DNA from: Halocaridina rubra
Lineage: Eukaryota > Arthropoda > Malacostraca > Decapoda > Atyidae
Assembly: GCA_037179515.1 (NCBI GenBank)
Contig: JAXCGZ010000103.1
Span: 51,001 to 115,000 of the forward strand
Direction: 5' to 3'
Length of the DNA stretch: 64,000 nucleotides
Positions within the stretch are counted from its first letter, which is position 1. The number at the start of each line of letters is the position of its first letter. The position numbers and the translations under genes were made by a program. Positions 48,556-60,547 of the stretch are shown piece after piece. The notes below the pieces were generated by a model that worked only from the letters and a program-made list of their open reading frames with translations, was not told the DNA's origin and searched no databases.

Positions 48556-50275
48556 AAAAATATACATGGGTCACAGTAGATAACGGTAGAGTACTTGACA
48601 GAGAATTAACGAATTATGTTGCGGTGGACAGGAGGGTGAATGGAAGAGTATTGGATGTGAATGTACTGAGAGGTGCTAGTGGTGGAATAGCTGATCATTA
48701 AGTAGTGGAAAGTAGAGAAGAAAGAGGAGAAGCCTTAGGAAGAGAGGTGCTAAAAGTGAGTGAAATGCATAAGAAATAGAAATACATACTGAGTATAATG
48801 CTAGTATGAGAACTGTGTGGAAGATCTTGAAAGAGAAAGTGGAGGAGGGAGTCGAAAAAAATGGAGTTGTTTCTAAGAGAAAGTTAAAAGTGTGCAGAGG
48901 CATCATGCAGATGAAGACTAACTGGTGGCAGTAAAAGGTAAGGTAGTGAATGGAGGAATGAGCAGGTGAGTGGAGTAGTGGCTGAAAAGAAGCAGGGATT
49001 TGAGGTATGGTTACAAGTAGGTAATGTAGAGGCATATGAAAGGTATAGTGCAAAGAGGAATAAGTCTGTTGAGTGTAGTTGGTAAGGTATATGGAAAAGA
49101 ATTAACTAAGAGAATTAGAAATGGTACTGAGAGACTGATTGGGGAAGAACAATGTGGATTCAGGAGAGGAAGAGGATGTGTGGATCAGGTGTTTGTGGTA
49201 AGACAGGTGTGTGAAAACTTCTTGGTGAAAGGTGGGGACACTTTTTGAGTTTTTAAGGACTTAGAGAAAGCATATGACAGGGTTGATAGAGTGTGGAGTG
49301 TGTTGTGACTGTATCAAATAATTGTAAGTTTGTTGAATGCAGTCAAGAGTTTTTACATGAAAAGTAGAGCATACGTGAGTCAGGAATGGTATGAGTGATT
49401 GGTTTGAGGTGCTTGCAGGGTTACATCAAGGTTGCATAATGTCTGGATGATTTTTTAATGAGTTTCTGGCTGGAGTGGTGAGGGAAGTATATGAAAGAGT
49501 ATTAGACAGAGGTTTGGAACTTGGTGGGTGAGTATGGAAGGTTGTACAAATTGAATCCACTGCTATTTGGTGAATGAGTTTTAGGGTGTCTGAAAGAATG
49601 AAGTTGTGGGTGAATATTGGTAAAAGTAAAGTCATGAGGAGTATTAATGTTGGCAAAGTGAATGTAGGAGTGAATGGGGAGTTGTTTGAAGAAGTTAAGA
49701 GTTTTAAGTATCGGGGGTTGCATGCATCAAGGAATGGACAAGTGGATGCTGAGGTAAATTATAGAGTGAGAGAATTGAGTAAATGTCTAGATGGGTTGAA
49801 ATGTGTAATGAGAAATAGGTATTTGGGAATGAATGCAGAGAGAAGGATATATTTTGAAAGGAACAGATATCAGGAATGCAAGAGAGGATGAAAGAAACAC
49901 ATTGCAAGTAACGGAGATGAGGTGTATGAAAAGTATGATTGGTGTATCTAGAATAGATTGAGTATGAAATGAGGATGCCAGACAGAGATAGGGTGTTGAA
50001 AGAAAGCTGTTGGGGAGGCTAGATCAGAGATCATTGAGATGGTTTGGACACATAGAAAAGATGAGTGATGAACGAATAACAAAAAGGGTGGAATGCAGAA
50101 GTGTTTGGAATTAAGCCAAGAGGAATACCTAGAATGAGATGGATTGATAGCGTAAAGAGGACTCTGAATGCACGTGGAATGCCATTGGAGAAGGGAAGAG
50201 TGTGCAAGAGATAGGAATGAGTAGAGGAGGACTGTGTATAGGTGACATGGGTAAAAGGGATTCCTCGCACATGCT
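48556..50275 (+). mobile_element. LINE L, 3' part (internal deletion)
   Basis: Resumes LINE L: endonuclease end (48567-48701), linker, RT from RGISLLSVVGKVYGKELTKR (49050) and C-terminus to ~50275. At ~49046 the linker joins directly to RGISLL, so the first RT blocks have been deleted. Confidence 0.75.
48567..50240 (+). pseudogene. LINE L ORF2 remnant (endonuclease end, RT, C-terminus)
   Basis: Blocks in order: YTWVTVDNGRVLDRELTNYV and GASGGIADH (catalytic D-H of the endonuclease), then ISLLSVVGKVYGKELTKRIR, EEQCGFRRGRGCVDQVFVVR, D-L-E-K-A-Y-D-R-V-D (49260), V-G-L/LHQGC-like (49425), KLWVNIGKSKVMRSINVGKV, SFKYRGLHASRNGQVDAEVN, and the C-terminal RWFG/HIEKM and RMRWIDSVK-like stretches after 50035. 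Many indels. No intact catalytic FADD box was found; that stretch (~49540-49570) is decayed. Confidence 0.7.
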
Positions 50276-50299
50276 AGCTTAGTGAACCTAACATTGGCA

Positions 50300-51149
50300 T
50301 TCACTATTCATTTCCTACAGCCACAATCTCTGCCTCTCTATCATCTTCCTCATTTAGCAGGTCCCTGAAATACTCAGCCCATCTCTCTCACCTTCAATTC
50401 GTCTTACTAACAATTGTCCATCTGCCCCTTTCACCCTCTCCTCCCTACCAGACTCACCTTCTGCAATTTTTTTATTCCTTCCAAAACATCTTTTTATTCC
50501 TTTCAAAATTAGCAGACAAGCATTTAACACACCTCACATCTGCTTTTCTCTGTGCCTCTCTCACCTAATTTCCTCTTTGCACTATATCTATCATATGATT
50601 CAGCATTACCTATATGCAACCATACCTTAAGTGCCAGCTTCTTTTCAGCCACTGCCGCAGTCCCGTCCTAATTACCTGCTATTCTCCTTCAGCACACTGC
50701 CTCTGTACACTTCATAATTTTCTCCTTGAAACAACCCCAATCTTCCTAACCCCTCCTCCATTTTTTCAATCACTACATTCCACACATTCCTCACACAAGC
50801 CTTATACTCGCAGTCTTTTTTTTTCTTATTCAATTCACTCACTTTTAGCACCTTTTCCCTCTCTGGTTTCTCCACTTTCTTCCACTCTCACTCTACTTTT
50901 CACTAACTAATGATCAGATATCCCATCACTAGCTCCTCTCAGTGCATTCACATACAATACTATTCCAATCAACCTCCTGTCCACCAAAACATTATTCATT
51001 TATTCACTGTCAGCTACTCTACCATTTTCTACTGTGACCCATGTATACTTGTGCACATCCTTCTTTTTAAAAACATATTGGCAATCAACATTTTTCTCCT
51101 TATACACATCTCTATCACTTTCTTGCCACTCTCATTCATTCCTACCAAG
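50300..51149 (-). mobile_element. Inverted LINE L fragment, 3' part
   Basis: Minus-strand copy of LINE L. The reverse complement reads 'tgattgccaatatg...tatacatgggtcac' and 'ggagctagtgatgggatatctgatcatta', parallel to 46330-48700 but without LINE K. It stops before RT. TIR element T1a splits it at a TA dinucleotide (51150). Confidence 0.8.
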
Positions 51150-51363
51150 TACAGTAACCCCTTGTTTATATTATGCGGGGGTTCGGTTCCGGGACCGACT
51201 GCGATAGGTGAATTTCCGAGAGGTAGGATAATCCTATATACATAGGTATTTAACATTTATTTTTACCTTTACTGTATAAACCCTCCCAGTACTGTTAACA
51301 AACCACCCTTTACTTTATTACTAACAGCGTGCAAGGAAAATTTATATGAAAGTGATAGGTAAA

Positions 51364-51535
51364 CTTACCGTGAATGAGGTGGTAATGACATGGCATCGTC
51401 GAGAAGATTGCAGAAGGTCACCGAACGAACCATATTATCATCATGTTCTTGTGAGAGTGCTTTCATGTGTTCATACAGGCTGCCAGACGTTCGAGTGTAA
51501 GGCCACGTTCTTCAATTTCTTCGTGGCTAAGTTAC
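51364..51535 (-). pseudogene. Tigger/pogo-type transposase C-terminal remnant (T1a)
   Basis: A minus-strand frame reads L-S-H-E-E-I-E-E-R-G-L-T-L-E-R-L-A-A, then is shifted by one lost base and by a 9-base deletion relative to T1b. In T1b the same region is uninterrupted. The acidic start plus LTLERLA and a later MVRS..F.N pattern recall the tail of Tigger-type transposases. TA duplication and TIRs agree with that superfamily. HTH and DDE parts are absent. Confidence 0.5.
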
Positions 51536-51750
51536 GAAGTGAATTGAATATACAGTAATTATGAAAACCCTTGATCATTATGAAAAATATGGAAGTGGAG
51601 AGACCAAGTATCCTATCAGTGATATTTTGAAATACACTATACTTTGGACTGCACAAACTGGTCTCAATTCAGGTCAGTCTTCAGAAACCAATTGTGTTCC
51701 TTCTCCTTCTATGATGGAAGTGGATGGCATTGAAAACGTGAATATTATAC

Positions 51751-52067
51751 TAATGCTCCCCCAGTAGAGGAAATCTCTTGTAAATCAGACGTTAAAGAAG
51801 ATCTGCAGAAGCCACTTGAAATTAAAGAGTAGTCTGTTGAGGCAAAGGAAATTATACTGATGCTCCCCCAGTAGAGGAAATCTCTTGTAAATCACACGTT
51901 AAAGAAGATCTGCAGGAGCCGCTTGAAATTAAAGAGGAGTCTATTCAGGAAAAGGAAATGATTGATGCTCCCCCAGTAGAGGAAATCTATTGTAAATCAT
52001 ACGTTAAAGAAGATCTGCAGGAGCCACTTGAAATTAAAAAGGACTCTGTTGAGGTATAGGAGACTGT
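51751..52067 (+). repeat. Tandem repeat, 3 units of ~105 bp (acidic 35-codon unit)
   Basis: Units start at 51751, 51858 and 51963. Unit 2 translates as D-A-P-P-V-E-E-I-S-C-K-S-H-V-K-E-D-L-Q-E, then P-L-E-I-K-E-E-S and ends at M-I; unit 3 continues in frame. Unit 1 is two bases longer, which breaks the frame, and it also has a TAG. The upstream plus frame (51561-51767: SSETNCVPSPSMMEVDGIEN) leads into it. It resembles acidic linkers of arthropod regulatory proteins; function unknown. Confidence 0.7.
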
Positions 52068-52379
52068 TATCGAAAGAGACCCTGAAGCATAAGGTATTAA
52101 TAAGCACAATGCGAGCGGCGCACATGTGAGTTAGACTGAACGAGTGAGGCGAGACAATTGAAGATGGTGGGAGAACCAAGCTTCAATCAAAAAGTCAATC
52201 AGACCTCGTGATACAGAACATAGAGAAAAACAACTCTGTGATTCGTCGTTTCTCACCCTTTTCAGCCAATAGCATTCCACGAACTATCTCACGTACGTGC
52301 GAGCCTTTGCGTTTTCTAAGACGCCAATATAGTGTACGTTATCGTACAATAGTTCACAAGGTGCAATACTGTGAGTGTA

Positions 52380-53857
52380 CAGTGTTACCTCCCTTATCGC
52401 GGTAGTTCGGTTTCGGGATCCGGCGCGAACCAGGAAATCCGCGGAGTAGGATCAGCCTATATGTACATAGATATTTTAATGTATTTTTACGCTTACACTG
52501 TATAAACCCTCCCTGTACTGTTAAAAAAACACCCTTTACATTATAAATAACAACAAGCAACGTAATTTTTTATGAAAGTGATAGGAAAACTTACCGTGAA
52601 TGAGTTGATGATGACTTGACATACGTAGGTACAGTATTTTACAATAATTTTTACGTTATGTAAAATAGTGGCCGACATCCACAAACTTTTTTCCTTCTTT
52701 CAACATATCTAGGAGTTTCACTTTATCTACAATGGTTAACATTTTCCTTTGCCGCTTAGGCTCACTACAAGAAGCCTTAGAAGATGAAGGATGCTTGAGA
52801 GGCATTGCAAAGGCTAAAATATGCGAGTAAAAAAATCACAAGCAAAACATATTAATAATAATAAGCACAACGTGAATGGCGCACACGAGTGAGGCGAGAC
52901 AATGGAAGGTGGTGGAAGCCATTGTCCGAAACGCTGAGAGCGGTATGGTATTTTACATGTTGCAATACTGTTAGTATTTATGTTTTTTACTATTTTTTAC
53001 TGTTTTATTATTCTTAGGCTAAGAAATACGTTTTTTTTATGAATAAAATCATGAAACTAATGGAAATATAAATATATATGCTAGCTCACGTAGCTGCGAC
53101 CCCAATACATTGTATGCTATCGAACACAAGCAAAACGTTTAATAAGCACAACGTGAACGGCGCACACGTGAGTTAGACTGAACGAGTTTTTGTCCAAAAC
53201 GCTGATAGCGGTATGGTATTTTACATGTTGCAATACTGTTAGTAGTTATGTTTTTTACTATTTTTTACTGTTTTATTATTCTTAGGCTAATAAATATGGT
53301 TTTTTATCAATAAAATCATGAAACTACTGGAAATATAAATATATATGCTAGCTCACGTAGCTGCGACCCCAATACATTGTACGCTATCGAACACTATTTC
53401 GCATGATGCAATACTGTGAGTTATACTGTGCGTACGTATATCATTCAGTTATTAGTACAACGTATATTAATTTAAAATTCATTTACTTATTTGATGATTG
53501 TACAAAATCTATTGTATTTATTCATTGTAATTTGGACCAAATATTCCTTTTGTAAAGATTATACTGTACTTTTCAAAAGAGGTGGTCAATAAACGTATCT
53601 ATCTATCTATCTAAATTTGTTTTTTACTATTTTTTACTGTTTTATTATTCGTAGGCTGGGAAATAATTTTTTTTTATCAATAAGATAATGAAATATGTTT
53701 GTTTCAATAAAAAAAATGAAAATACTGAGAATTTGTTTTTTTTAATATTTTAATATTTTTGCATATACCCATGAAATAAAATAATAATTTATAAAAAAAA
53801 AAAACGCGATACAGTGAGAACGCGAACCAAGAAACGCTAATAACCGGGGGAACACTG
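52380..53857. mobile_element. TIR element T2a nested in T1a
   Basis: 1478 bp, CAGTGTTACCTCC...GGGGGAACACTG, flanked by TA on each side. T1b at about 63827-63845 has the uninterrupted 'gtgagtgTAtatgattaaat' site, confirming TA duplication. Non-coding. It contains tandem sub-repeats ('ttttttactattttttactgttttattattcttaggct') and a LINE-like (TATC)n tail at 53455-53610. Confidence 0.88.
53455..53610 (+). repeat. Retroposon 3' tail with (TATC)n inside T2a
   Basis: '...gaggtggtcaataaacgtatctatctatctatcta': an AATAAA-bearing end followed by a tetranucleotide tail, typical of LINE or SINE 3' ends. The same segment is in T2c at 62090-62255, so it predates amplification of this T2 subfamily. Confidence 0.55.
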
Positions 53858-54441
53858 TATATGCTTAAATTTATGTTTTTTTACTAATTTTTACTGTTTT
53901 ATTACTCTTAGGCTAGGAAATACTTTTTTTTATCAATAAAATAATGAAAATTTCAATATGTACTAGCTCACGTAGGTGTGACCCTTTTCATGGTGCAATG
54001 CAATACTGTGAGTATTTATGTTTTTTACTATTTTTTACTGTTTTATTATTCTTAGGCTAAGAAATACGATTTTTTATCAATAAAATAATGAAACTACTGG
54101 AAATTTTAATATATGCTAGATCACGTAGGTGCGACTCTTTGCGTTTTCCGAAATGCTGATACCGGTATCGTACTTTCTATGGTGCAGAGTTACATGTTCA
54201 AATTTATGCTTTTTTTACTATTTCTTACTGTTTTATTATTCTTAGGCTGGGATATACATCTTTTTATCAATAAAATAATGAAATTTTTTTTTTCAATAAA
54301 ATTATGAATATACTGAAAATTTTTATTTTTTTAATGTTTTAATATTTTCGCATATACCCAGAAAAAAAAAAATCACCAAAAACAATTGCGATGCATTGAA
54401 TTTGCGATAGGTGAACTGCGATATAGCAAGGGGTTACTGTA

Positions 54442-54595
54442 CTCCATACTTCCCATTTATACCATCGACTGCCTCATTCCCTACTCTAACTTTCAAATCT
54501 CCAATCAACACCACATTCTCAGTCATAACTATTTCTTCCACACACTTTTTTAATTTCATTCAAAATTCTTCTCTGTCTTACCCATTTCTTTAGCT
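54442..54595 (-). mobile_element. Inverted LINE L fragment, 5' part
   Basis: Continues the LINE L fragment beyond T1a. The reverse complement reads '...gtggtgttgattggagatttgaaag' near the GD.NA endonuclease block, then the segment before 51149. 54596-55352 has no clear feature. Confidence 0.7.
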
Positions 54596-55352
54596 AAAAA
54601 GATATATAGATACTGTATATTAAGCAATATTATAACAATGACTAATAATGTCCAATAGTACTACAAGAGTTCCCTTCCATGATCAAAAGACCATCATCAT
54701 TAATAAAAGATGCATATCAACTCTTTGAAGGAAAGAATATCCACAGTCCTTTTCAAATTAATAAGTTTGTATTCTTACAAGGAAACTGGTTATGCTCTGA
54801 ATGGTCACGAGAATCTGACCATCAGACTGGCCAGAAATGCAATTATTTAAAGGGGCAAATTTTCCAATCTCTGAATGTAAAGCCCATAGAGGATATGTCC
54901 GGGTGCAGCTAATGGCAGGACCTTTCGTATGCTTAAAATGTCTTCATGAAAGCATTTAAAAGTCAGCGATCACTCTCCTGGTCCCACTTGGTTCCTTAAT
55001 GGGTGTATCTCGCACTCTTTGATAGAGGTACAGTATCTGGTAATATATCCAAATTGACTGGAGATGATCACCAGCGCACTGATGCCAAGACCCTACCCTG
55101 AGTGAGGCCAACTAAGAAAGTCTCATCATTATACACTAATAAAATCCATGAGCCTGTCTTGCCTCCATATCAAAAACAAACTTAGAGCTAAAAAATAATA
55201 TAATCCTTCAAATAAATTTAAAATCAAAGAAAATGTAGTGTTAAAAATGCATACCACTATACAAAACATAACACAGTTTCATGGAGAAGAAGAATAAGCA
55301 ATATTTACGGCTATATACATAATACAATACAAAAGTAATGTACTGTAGTTAC

Positions 55353-55451
55353 CTGATTTTGCTGTTAGCTCAAAAGACCGGAGGGACAGAGGTAGAGCAA
55401 TTGCTAGCACCAGGACGATTATCAGCAGCAACACCACCACTCCTATAACGA
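55353..55451 (-). CDS. Na+/K+-ATPase beta-like exon encoding the membrane segment
   Basis: 99-bp internal exon, acceptor TTTATTTTACAG, donor CAG|GTAACT, phase 1 at both ends. It encodes V-I-G-V-V-V-L-L-L-I-I-V-L-V-L-A-I-A-L-P, then LSLRSFELTAKS. This is a single transmembrane helix followed by a short polar stretch, as expected just before the ectodomain of a type II beta subunit. The split codon G|GC joins it to the exon at 43485-43619 without a break. The helix lacks the usual FY..FY aromatic pattern of classical beta chains, so this is a divergent paralogue or, less likely, an unrelated exon. No N-terminal exon was recognised upstream. Confidence 0.55.
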
Positions 55452-55453
55452 CT

Positions 55454-56823
55454 GTAAAATAAAAATAAAATAATATATAAAAAAAACTCAAGCAGATAGC
55501 AAAAGGAATTAGCTTTAATTTTATTTTCCCATTACAGGTTAATAGTTTGAAATATTCTCAGTTGCTCAAGCAATAGAAATAATCAAGTAACTCAAAAGAA
55601 AGATGAGTATCTATCGCTAGGCACACAATGAAAGATCCAATAGCACGACTATAAGATCAATTTGTCAAAAAGAATAAAGAAGAAAAAAAAAATACTGCCA
55701 GTAGTATGTATTTTAGGATCAAGAGTACCTGGACTAAAGAACATTCTATGAAAGATTCTGACTGTTTTAAAAAGCTTAAGTAGTATAGGAAAAATGAAGC
55801 ATAAAAGGTCCAGCTAAAAATATCAATCCCAAACGAGTAGCATAAGCAGCCTAAGAAGCTAGAATATTATCCTATTAAATATTTTATTAGGGGAAAGAAA
55901 TCTGGGGAAGAACTAAATACTGCATTTCATTTCAAAGGTCTATAATGAGTTCATAAATGCCAAAATAAGATCAAAGGGCACAAGCAGCTGATGATTAATA
56001 ATTAATACAGTATTGGTGCATCATTATGTCCAGGTTAAGGTCAGGCTACTATTTTGTTTTATTAAAAGATAAGTATGAGATTGCTATATTGGAACTTTTG
56101 TTAACTATTGCTGTCATACTTTAAATTATGTGAAATGTATATTAAACTGCCTGCCAAGGAGCTCTTGCTCAGCAGGCGAGTGCCTCCGAATATAATGTAC
56201 ATATTTATTTCTGTATGTATACTGAATATTTGGCAATAAAATCTATGAGTACAGCAAAGAATAACTGCATCCATTTTGTAGCTCTCCATCCCTCATTGTA
56301 GGGAAATAGGAGGGAAAAAAATCACTCTCTGGCTGTGGTAAAAGGATCCATTTCTGGTCATGAAAAAGTACTCTATAGCCACACCAAGACCTAACGACTT
56401 ATCTCCATATTTCAGCATATTATAAAAGTAGAGTTGAAAATAAGTTAAGGGCAGACTTCTTTTAATGATGCATTGTAAGGGCATTTACAATATATATTAG
56501 ATATTTACAATATATATTAGATATACAATTAAAAGGCAAATTAAAATTAATTATCAAATGTTACTACAGCCTAGTCCACGTCCTTGGTAAAGTCTGATCA
56601 GCTTTTTGGTGATGTATAAATAAGTTCTATGACAATACTACAGGTGTGGCACATCATGTAGGAAGGAAATGTACCTCTGGGTTCATCACCTGCTACAGAT
56701 GATCAAGGATGGTGTAATACTCTTCAACAGCTCCTACAGGAGTCGAAAAATCATGATGGTCTGACCAATGTGCTCACCTAGGCATATCTACCTAGCTACA
56801 GGACAGTAATATACCATTTGGCC
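55454..56823. other. AT-rich, no gene recognised
   Basis: Upstream intron of the candidate gene or intergenic DNA. Short minus-strand frames (56101-56289, 56293-56484) have no recognisable motif. Confidence 0.4.
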
Positions 56824-56837
56824 CCACAGATTTTATG

Positions 56838-56954
56838 TCACAGACTTTCTTATCTACTAAGGGCTAGGATGGTGCCATCTTGCAAAAGACTTTGTTTTTG
56901 GCAGGTGTGATCATTACCCAGAGTTCATGCTCTTATTAACCTCAGACCGTGACA
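56838..56954. repeat. ~120-bp GTCAC-ended repeat, copy 2
   Basis: Partner of 5217-5334. Starts 'gtcacagact', ends 'agaccgtgac' (imperfect inverse). Confidence 0.45.
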
Positions 56955-57234
56955 GGCCGCAAACCCTCGACCTGACGCCTCAAAAGTCGCGGACACTACC
57001 ACTTTGTAACGGCGACCACAGACTAATGATGAATAATGATAAATAATAATACTGATTAATATATAATAATAGCATAATTTGATGTACATCACGCAAAGGC
57101 AGTACCTCCAAACAATACCATTATCATCAGTACTCAGCTGATGTAGGTGGTGACAAAAACACAATTAAACTGGTTCTTGTGCCCTGTTAAGGGTGAAGGT
57201 GTTGGTTGTAGCAGTTTGGCATCCTTTGCTGCTC

Positions 57235-57392
57235 CTCTTCTGAGTTGCTTGGCATCGTCTTCTGAGTTGCCTGGCTTTGTCTTCTGAGTTGCCTAGAATT
57301 ATCTTCTGAGTTGCCTAGAATTCTCTTCTGAGTTGCCTGGCATCCTGCTTGGAGTTGTTTAGCATCCTCTCCTGAGTTGCCTGACATACTCT
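57235..57392. repeat. 22-bp minisatellite, 7 units
   Basis: 'tgagttgcctggcatcctcttc'-like units with TGAGTTGC starting at 57241, 57263, 57285, 57307, 57329 and 57373, and GGAGTTGT at 57351. Exact 22-bp spacing. The minus-strand frame through it (57187-57387) is probably not a gene. Confidence 0.85.
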
Positions 57393-57394
57393 TC

Positions 57395-58085
57395 TTATTT
57401 GCAGCTCCAGAGGGTAGGCCAACGGCAAAGACATTGCTAATCCAGCCCTACTTCAACACACTACATGAATGGTTCACCACAAACAGACATATAACAGGCT
57501 CAAGCATATCCACAGTTACTTTTCTAACAAACTGGACATTGGAACACCATCACATTCCTCAAATCACTATAAACAATATCCCCTTACCCCCAACACCCAC
57601 ACATCTAAAATCCTTGGTATAAGATATGACACAGCAATATAATTTAACGAAATATCAAATACATCAAAAACCAACTGACACCGAGACTTAATGCACTAAG
57701 ATCACTTGCCCATACAACATTTGGACACAACACAGTATACTAATAATGTATATACTCAGTGATGGAATTTGCAAGCCCTGCTTGGTCTTCCAACTTCACT
57801 AAAACACACCACAACACCCTACAGACTATAAAGAACAAACAACTAAAAATATTACAAGCTGCATAGCTACAACATCTACAGACAACTTATAACAAGAAAC
57901 CATTGTCCTCAAAGTCAAAGATCACCTAGACATGAAAGGCACATAAATAGTTGCTGTAGCCTCCAAAAAACCCAACTCCACCCACAACACAAAATGGCAG
58001 AAAACCCACGCACACCCAGAAACATTAACACCTTGGGGACAGGTACTCTACAGAATCATGCATCCACCATCCCGGCACTCACCTT
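57395..58085 (+). pseudogene. Jockey-like LINE RT C-terminal remnant
   Basis: Read through stops: STVTFLTNWTLEHHHIPQIT, then INNIPLPPTPTHLKSL. Later blocks resemble K-Y-Y-K-L-H-S-Y-like and V-L-K-V-K-D-H-L-D-M-K-G-T. These match the region after the RT catalytic box in jockey-clade LINEs ('kstVTlFT.w' and 'tPKiLGv'). Many frameshifts. Catalytic box and 5' part absent. The tRNA-like array follows at once. Confidence 0.55.
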
Positions 58086-58089
58086 GGCC

Positions 58090-58870
58090 AAGAGAGAAAA
58101 AGGAAAACAAACCTTGCAGCTATATCTGCTATACTAGGAATTAATGCATTCTATCTGAATGCCACTCTGTTCATATTACAGTTTCCCCCAACCTCACTCG
58201 TGGCTTCGTTTCTACATTTAATTCAAAGTTCAATCTCATTCGGGTCCAGCAATAACTAATAAGCACATTACCATATGTGAAAACATGAATAATTTTTACT
58301 TTGACCAGGACTTGAACCTAGGACACATAATTACTGTCCCAAGGCACTACAAACTACACCACAGAAGGTCTAACAGGGAAACAAATCTTACAGCTATATC
58401 TGCTATACTAGGAAAGAATGCATTCTATCTGAATGCCACTCTGTTCATATTAGAGTTTTCTCCAACCTCACTCGTGGCTTTGTATATGCATTAAATTCAA
58501 ATCTCAATCTCATTTGGGTCGAACAATAATCAAATAAGCACATTACCATATGTGAAAACATAATAATTTTTATCCTGACCATGACTGGAACCTAGGACAC
58601 ATAATTACTGTGCCAAGGCACTACCAACTACACCAAAGAAGGTCTAAAAGGGTAACAAATCTTAAAGCTATATCTGCTGTACTAGGAATGAACGCATTCT
58701 AACTGAATGCCACTCTGTTCATATTACAGTTTCCCCTAACCTCACTTGTGGCTTTGTTTTTGCATTTAATTCAAATCTCAGTCTCATTAGGGTCCAACAA
58801 TAATCAAAAAAGCACATTACCATATGTGAAAACTTAAGAATTTTTACCCCGACCAGGACTTGAACCTAGG
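58090..58870 (-). repeat. tRNA-like tandem array, minus-oriented half (3 units)
   Basis: Units of ~274 bp, with B-box-like sequence (GGTTCAAGTCC on the minus strand) near 58315, 58588 and 58863. Each has an A-box-like TGGTGTAGTTGG head and a ~200-bp body ('agctatatctgctatactagg', 'gcattctatctgaatgcc'). Confidence 0.75.
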
Positions 58871-58892
58871 ATACATAAATACTGTGCCAGGC

Positions 58893-60148
<1,256 letters not shown>

Positions 60149-60480
60149 TAAACTGTTGACATACAGTCTAAAATGGTAGGAAAATCCCATTAAATAAAAC
60201 AACGAAAATATATATATAGAGAGAGTACTTATTGATTTCGTGACCTTAACTGGCTACCTTCTTAAAGTACAATTACAAGATACAGCTAGCAGAAAAAAGA
60301 AGAACAAAGAAAAATTGAAAAGGAGACAATAAACCCACATTGGGTGCATTTATATGGGATTAAGATATATCAATCTTAAATACCCGCAGGGGTTAGTAGG
60401 TAATCCCCACATACTGGCCGCAAAAGGAATTATAATTTATACTTGACTAATTTGTATTAACAAAAGATTCTAATCGTAAT

Positions 60481-60483
<3 letters not shown>

Positions 60484-60544
<61 letters not shown>
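60484..60544. repeat. (TA)30 microsatellite
   Basis: Directly abuts the left terminus of T2b. Confidence 0.95.

Positions 60545-60547
<3 letters not shown>

Larger units (their letters stand above)
51152..54439. mobile_element. TIR element T1a (Tigger/pogo-like), nested
   Basis: 3288 bp between TA dinucleotides (51150-51151 and 54440-54441). Termini are CAGTAACCCCTTG and CAAGGGGTTACTG, an inverted repeat. Removing it and one TA restores LINE L sequence matching 46240-46275, so the target duplication is TA. It contains a transposase-tail remnant, a 35-codon tandem repeat and nested element T2a. Confidence 0.88.

Noticed and set aside
54679..54912. 77-residue plus-strand frame near LINE L
   Set aside because: No recognisable domain and AT-rich flanks; insufficient to call a gene.
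57187..57387. Possible small repeat protein (CQATQKRILGNSEDNSRQ...)
   Set aside because: Reading frame of a 22-bp minisatellite; no start context, splice sites or homologue known to me.
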